Source of the DNA: a virus | DNA length: 41,175 nt | Reading direction: 5' to 3' (one strand) | IMG/VR virus record: IMGVR_UViG_3300034120_001198 | Coordinates: 1 to 41,175 of that record | Shown: positions 39,271 to 41,175 of the stretch, piece by piece | Layout of the letters: each line of letters starts with the position of its first letter | Position numbering within the stretch: position 1 is the first letter of the stretch | Notes under the pieces: model-generated | Databases searched by the model: none | What the model was told of the DNA's origin: nothing | What the model saw: only the letters and a program-made list of their open reading frames with translations | Program-made: the position numbers and the translations under genes

Positions 39271-39280
39271 TATAACTTTG
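39252..39280 (+). promoter_or_regulatory. Possible promoter embedded in the terminator
   Basis: TTG at 39252-39254, 18 bases, TAACTTTG at 39273-39280. Transcripts would begin near 39287, past the ATG at 39285 but ahead of the in-frame ATG at 39297, giving a nearly leaderless mRNA for the tail completion and tape-measure genes. The match is good but could be chance. Confidence 0.4.
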
Positions 39281-39284
39281 AGTT

Positions 39285-39809
39285 ATGGTTAACTTAATGG
39301 ATACTAGACTTGGTGAAATGCTGTATAGTGCTTTAGCTTTAAAGTCTGGTCATGGTAATGCCTTTAAGTTTGCTTTCAAACACGACATCATATCAAATTT
39401 AGTTACTTACTTGAATACTAGAAACTTAGAGAAAGGTTTAGACAGTAAAGGTAGGATAATCACAAATAAATACACTAAGCAATCAGTTTATTCACCTAGG
39501 ACTGAACAGATTTACAAAGAATCAATTGGTAGAATTGTTAAAGCTGGTTCTAATTACACAATGAAATATTCTGGAGATTTTTGGCAATCAATTGAATTAG
39601 CACAGCCAAACTTTGATTTTGTAGAAATAAAATCTGACAATATTAAAAGAAGTTTTACCAATAAGGGTGTACAGACTGATGAGGTTGATTTGTTTAACTT
39701 ATACGGAGAAGATATTGTAGGGTTACAAGAAAGAGATTATATTATTTTAAGAAAAAACGTTTTACCATACTACATCAAATATGCAAGGGGAATTTTGGGA
39801 ATCAATTGA
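39285..39809 (+). CDS. Putative tail completion / assembly protein
   Basis: 174 residues; an in-frame ATG at 39297 is an alternative start. Mixed alpha/beta, basic, with SPRTEQIYKESIGRIVKAGS and a YTMKYSGDFWQSIELAQPNF segment. It lies between tail tube and tape-measure genes. No named family recognised. Overlaps the next gene by 29 bases. Confidence 0.65.
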   Translation: MVNLMDTRLGEMLYSALALKSGHGNAFKFAFKHDIISNLVTYLNTRNLEKGLDSKGRIITNKYTKQSVYSPRTEQIYKESIGRIVKAGSNYTMKYSGDFWQSIELAQPNFDFVEIKSDNIKRSFTNKGVQTDEVDLFNLYGEDIVGLQERDYIILRKNVLPYYIKYARGILGIN

Positions 39810-40227
39810 AGATATGCCACTATATAGTTGGCACAAGTGTTTAGAGGGTAAGCTAGAGTACGTTCACAAAGAATTTAAGATTACAAGTGAAAGTGAAAAG
39901 CATTGGGAGTTTTTATATAATGAATTAACGGAGTTTAAAGGCATAGCACCAAAAGAACAGAAGTTGTTTAATGCTATCAAAAGGAAAGCTTTGTTAGAAT
40001 GTGAATATTTGAGGACTGGCAATCGAATGAACATTACTTTGATAGATATAGAGGAACAGAAGATTAAAGCCCTTAGAGATGAGGAAAAGGAGGTTGAGGG
40101 GGATTATTCAATTGAAAAGACCTTGATTAAGTTAGGTCAATGGTTAGGTTACAGACTTGATTGGAAACAGATAAGTGTAAAAGAATTTTATTTAATAATA
40201 GACGAATATGGCAAACAAAATAACTAA
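39781..40227 (+). CDS. Putative tail assembly chaperone
   Basis: 148 residues, helical and acidic. PLYSWHKCLEGKLEYVHKEF is typical of small proteins encoded just before Bacteroidota phage tape measures, in the place of lambda gpG/gpGT. I see no usable -1 frameshift from the previous gene: this frame is +1 to it, and it has its own ATG. Overlaps the tape-measure start by 20 bases. Confidence 0.65.
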   Translation: MQGEFWESIEDMPLYSWHKCLEGKLEYVHKEFKITSESEKHWEFLYNELTEFKGIAPKEQKLFNAIKRKALLECEYLRTGNRMNITLIDIEEQKIKALRDEEKEVEGDYSIEKTLIKLGQWLGYRLDWKQISVKEFYLIIDEYGKQNN

Positions 40228-41175
40228 AGACGAAATTGCAGACAAAGACCTCTTTGATAATATTGTAAAGAGTGCTAATACAGCTATAGATAAAATAAAT
40301 GAACTAAATACTTCATTTGCTAGTCTAGGAAGTAGCTTAAAAGAATCTGTTAGCAAAATAAAGGTAGATGATATTAAAGGGATTAAAGAGTTGCTTACTA
40401 TCTCTAAAGAATCTGAAAGACTAGCTAGAGAAAAAATTAAGACTGATAAAGAACTTTTAGACTTAGCTACTAAGAAGCAAGAAGCTGAAAAGAAACTTTT
40501 GTCTATAAGTCAGAAAATAGCAAAGCAAAAAGCTGAGTCTGATGCTAAGATGTTAAAGTCAGAAATGGATGCTTTGCAAAAGATTGAAGAATCTAATGCT
40601 AAAATGCTACGTAGCAAAAAAGAAACTAATGCGAAGATATTAGTAGATAAAAAAGAATCTATAGCTAAGATTGAAAAAGCACAAAAAGAATCTGATGCAA
40701 GAATAGCAACACAAGATGCTAAGACAGCAGAGATAAGAAATAAGATTAACATACAGAATCAGAAAGAAGCTGATAGAATTGCTAAACAAAATCAAAGAGA
40801 AGCAGAAAAGCAAGCTAAAGCAAATGAGAAAGCAGAAAAGCAAGCTAAAGATTTAGCTGATGCTTACAAACGATTATCTAATGCTACTAGAGATTTAAAA
40901 AATCAATCCAAAACGTTAGGTGCAGAAATGCTAGAATTAGAACGTGATGGAAAGAAAAATACTGATGAGTATAGAAAGCTAGCACTAGAGTATAGACACG
41001 TTACTACAGAAGCTAATTTAGCTGATAAAGCACTTAAAAAGCTAGATGCTAAAGTTGGTGATAATTTTAGAAATGTTGGTAACTACAGAAATGCTGTAAA
41101 CAAGTTGTCTTATGCTTTAGGACAAATGGGATTAGCTTTTGGTGTATTTGAGGGTTTAAGATACTTTGTAGATGC
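40208..41175 (+). CDS. Tape measure protein, N-terminal part (continues at base 1)
   Basis: The ATG at 40208 opens MANKITKDEIADKDLFDNIV and the frame stays open to the end of the window and, through the 127-base overlap, on to 3308. These 322 residues are mostly coiled coil with repeated Lys/Glu/Ala heptads (KQKAESDAKMLKSEMDALQK...REAEKQAKANEKAEKQAKDL), a common start for tape-measure proteins. Overlaps the chaperone gene by 20 bases. Minus-strand frames opposite this region are shadows of the Ala/Lys-rich coil. Confidence 0.95.
   Translation, partial: MANKITKDEIADKDLFDNIVKSANTAIDKINELNTSFASLGSSLKESVSKIKVDDIKGIKELLTISKESERLAREKIKTDKELLDLATKKQEAEKKLLSISQKIAKQKAESDAKMLKSEMDALQKIEESNAKMLRSKKETNAKILVDKKESIAKIEKAQKESDARIATQDAKTAEIRNKINIQNQKEADRIAKQNQREAEKQAKANEKAEKQAKDLADAYKRLSNATRDLKNQSKTLGAEMLELERDGKKNTDEYRKLALEYRHVTTEANLADKALKKLDAKVGDNFRNVGNYRNAVNKLSYALGQMGLAFGVFEGLRYFVD
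41049..41175. repeat. Terminal direct repeat, right copy (circle overlap)
   Basis: Exact second copy of bases 1-127, lying inside the tape-measure gene. Only one copy exists in the closed molecule. See the left copy for interpretation. Confidence 0.95.

Noticed and set aside
39285-40227. Programmed -1 frameshift joining the two genes before the tape measure
   Set aside because: A slippery-looking A-run followed by AAC occurs near 39753, but the second frame is +1 to the first and has its own ATG, so a lambda G/GT-type shift is not supported.
40510-40843. Minus-strand hydrophobic frames opposite the tape-measure N-terminus
   Set aside because: They are the complement of Lys/Ala/Glu-rich coiled-coil codons, a known source of false membrane-protein frames.
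1-41175. Temperate phage or prophage
   Set aside because: No integrase, excisionase, CI-like repressor or attachment site recognised, and the ends join into a circle rather than into host sequence.

Overview
This window is one complete, AT-rich, tailed-phage genome (siphovirus type) whose host is very probably a member of the Bacteroidota, most likely a flavobacterium. The first 127 bases (1-127) recur exactly as the last 127 (41049-41175), so the contig closes into a circle of 41,048 unique bases, cut by chance inside the tape-measure gene. The host call rests on repeated TAnnTTTG promoter boxes, several with a TTG element 18-21 bases upstream, on A-rich starts with few Shine-Dalgarno sequences, and on Bacteroidota-type domains such as FISUMP. 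I see no integrase, lysogeny repressor, tRNA, reverse transcriptase or CRISPR array, so a strictly lytic or unintegrated life style fits best.

Late region, read around the circle: MazG-like protein (28443), terminase small subunit (28815) and large subunit (29368), a second small tail-fibre/lectin cassette (30762-32585), the portal on the minus strand as its own unit (33800-32598), HK97-type prohead protease (33841), connector proteins, HK97-type major capsid (35989), two tandem major tail protein paralogues (37260, 38235), tail completion and chaperone-like genes, the tape measure (40208 across the junction to 3308), tail-tip and fibre genes (3389-12712), and a holin / coiled-coil membrane protein / lysin cassette (12839-13865) closed by a strong terminator at 13895.

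Early region: one promoter (13938-13967) drives a replication block with a DnaA domain IV-like protein, a DUF6291-like replication protein and a NinG recombination nuclease. A second (17032-17061), followed by an rRNA-leader-like boxA, drives ERF recombinase, Gp157-like, RlpA-like, ThyX, a DUF3310 protein and many small genes up to 22841. A third (23338-23368) drives a block of unrecognised genes (23441-27641) that mostly start in an AACCATG context, including a small protein with an SSB-type C-terminal tip.

The most unusual content is non-coding. A heptamer, AAGCAAA, repeats at exactly 11-base intervals at three places: three copies at 27157, eight inverted copies at 28058-28141, and five copies at 29313-29363 between the two terminase genes. 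It looks like a helically phased binding array, perhaps for packaging, replication or late control. Two further intergenic regions hold 9-base repeats (six perfect CCTGGATCA units at 23252-23305 beside an AT tract, and four TCCTT units at 27836-27871) and a family of TATAGCCA repeats, making 22842-23440 the best candidate origin of replication.
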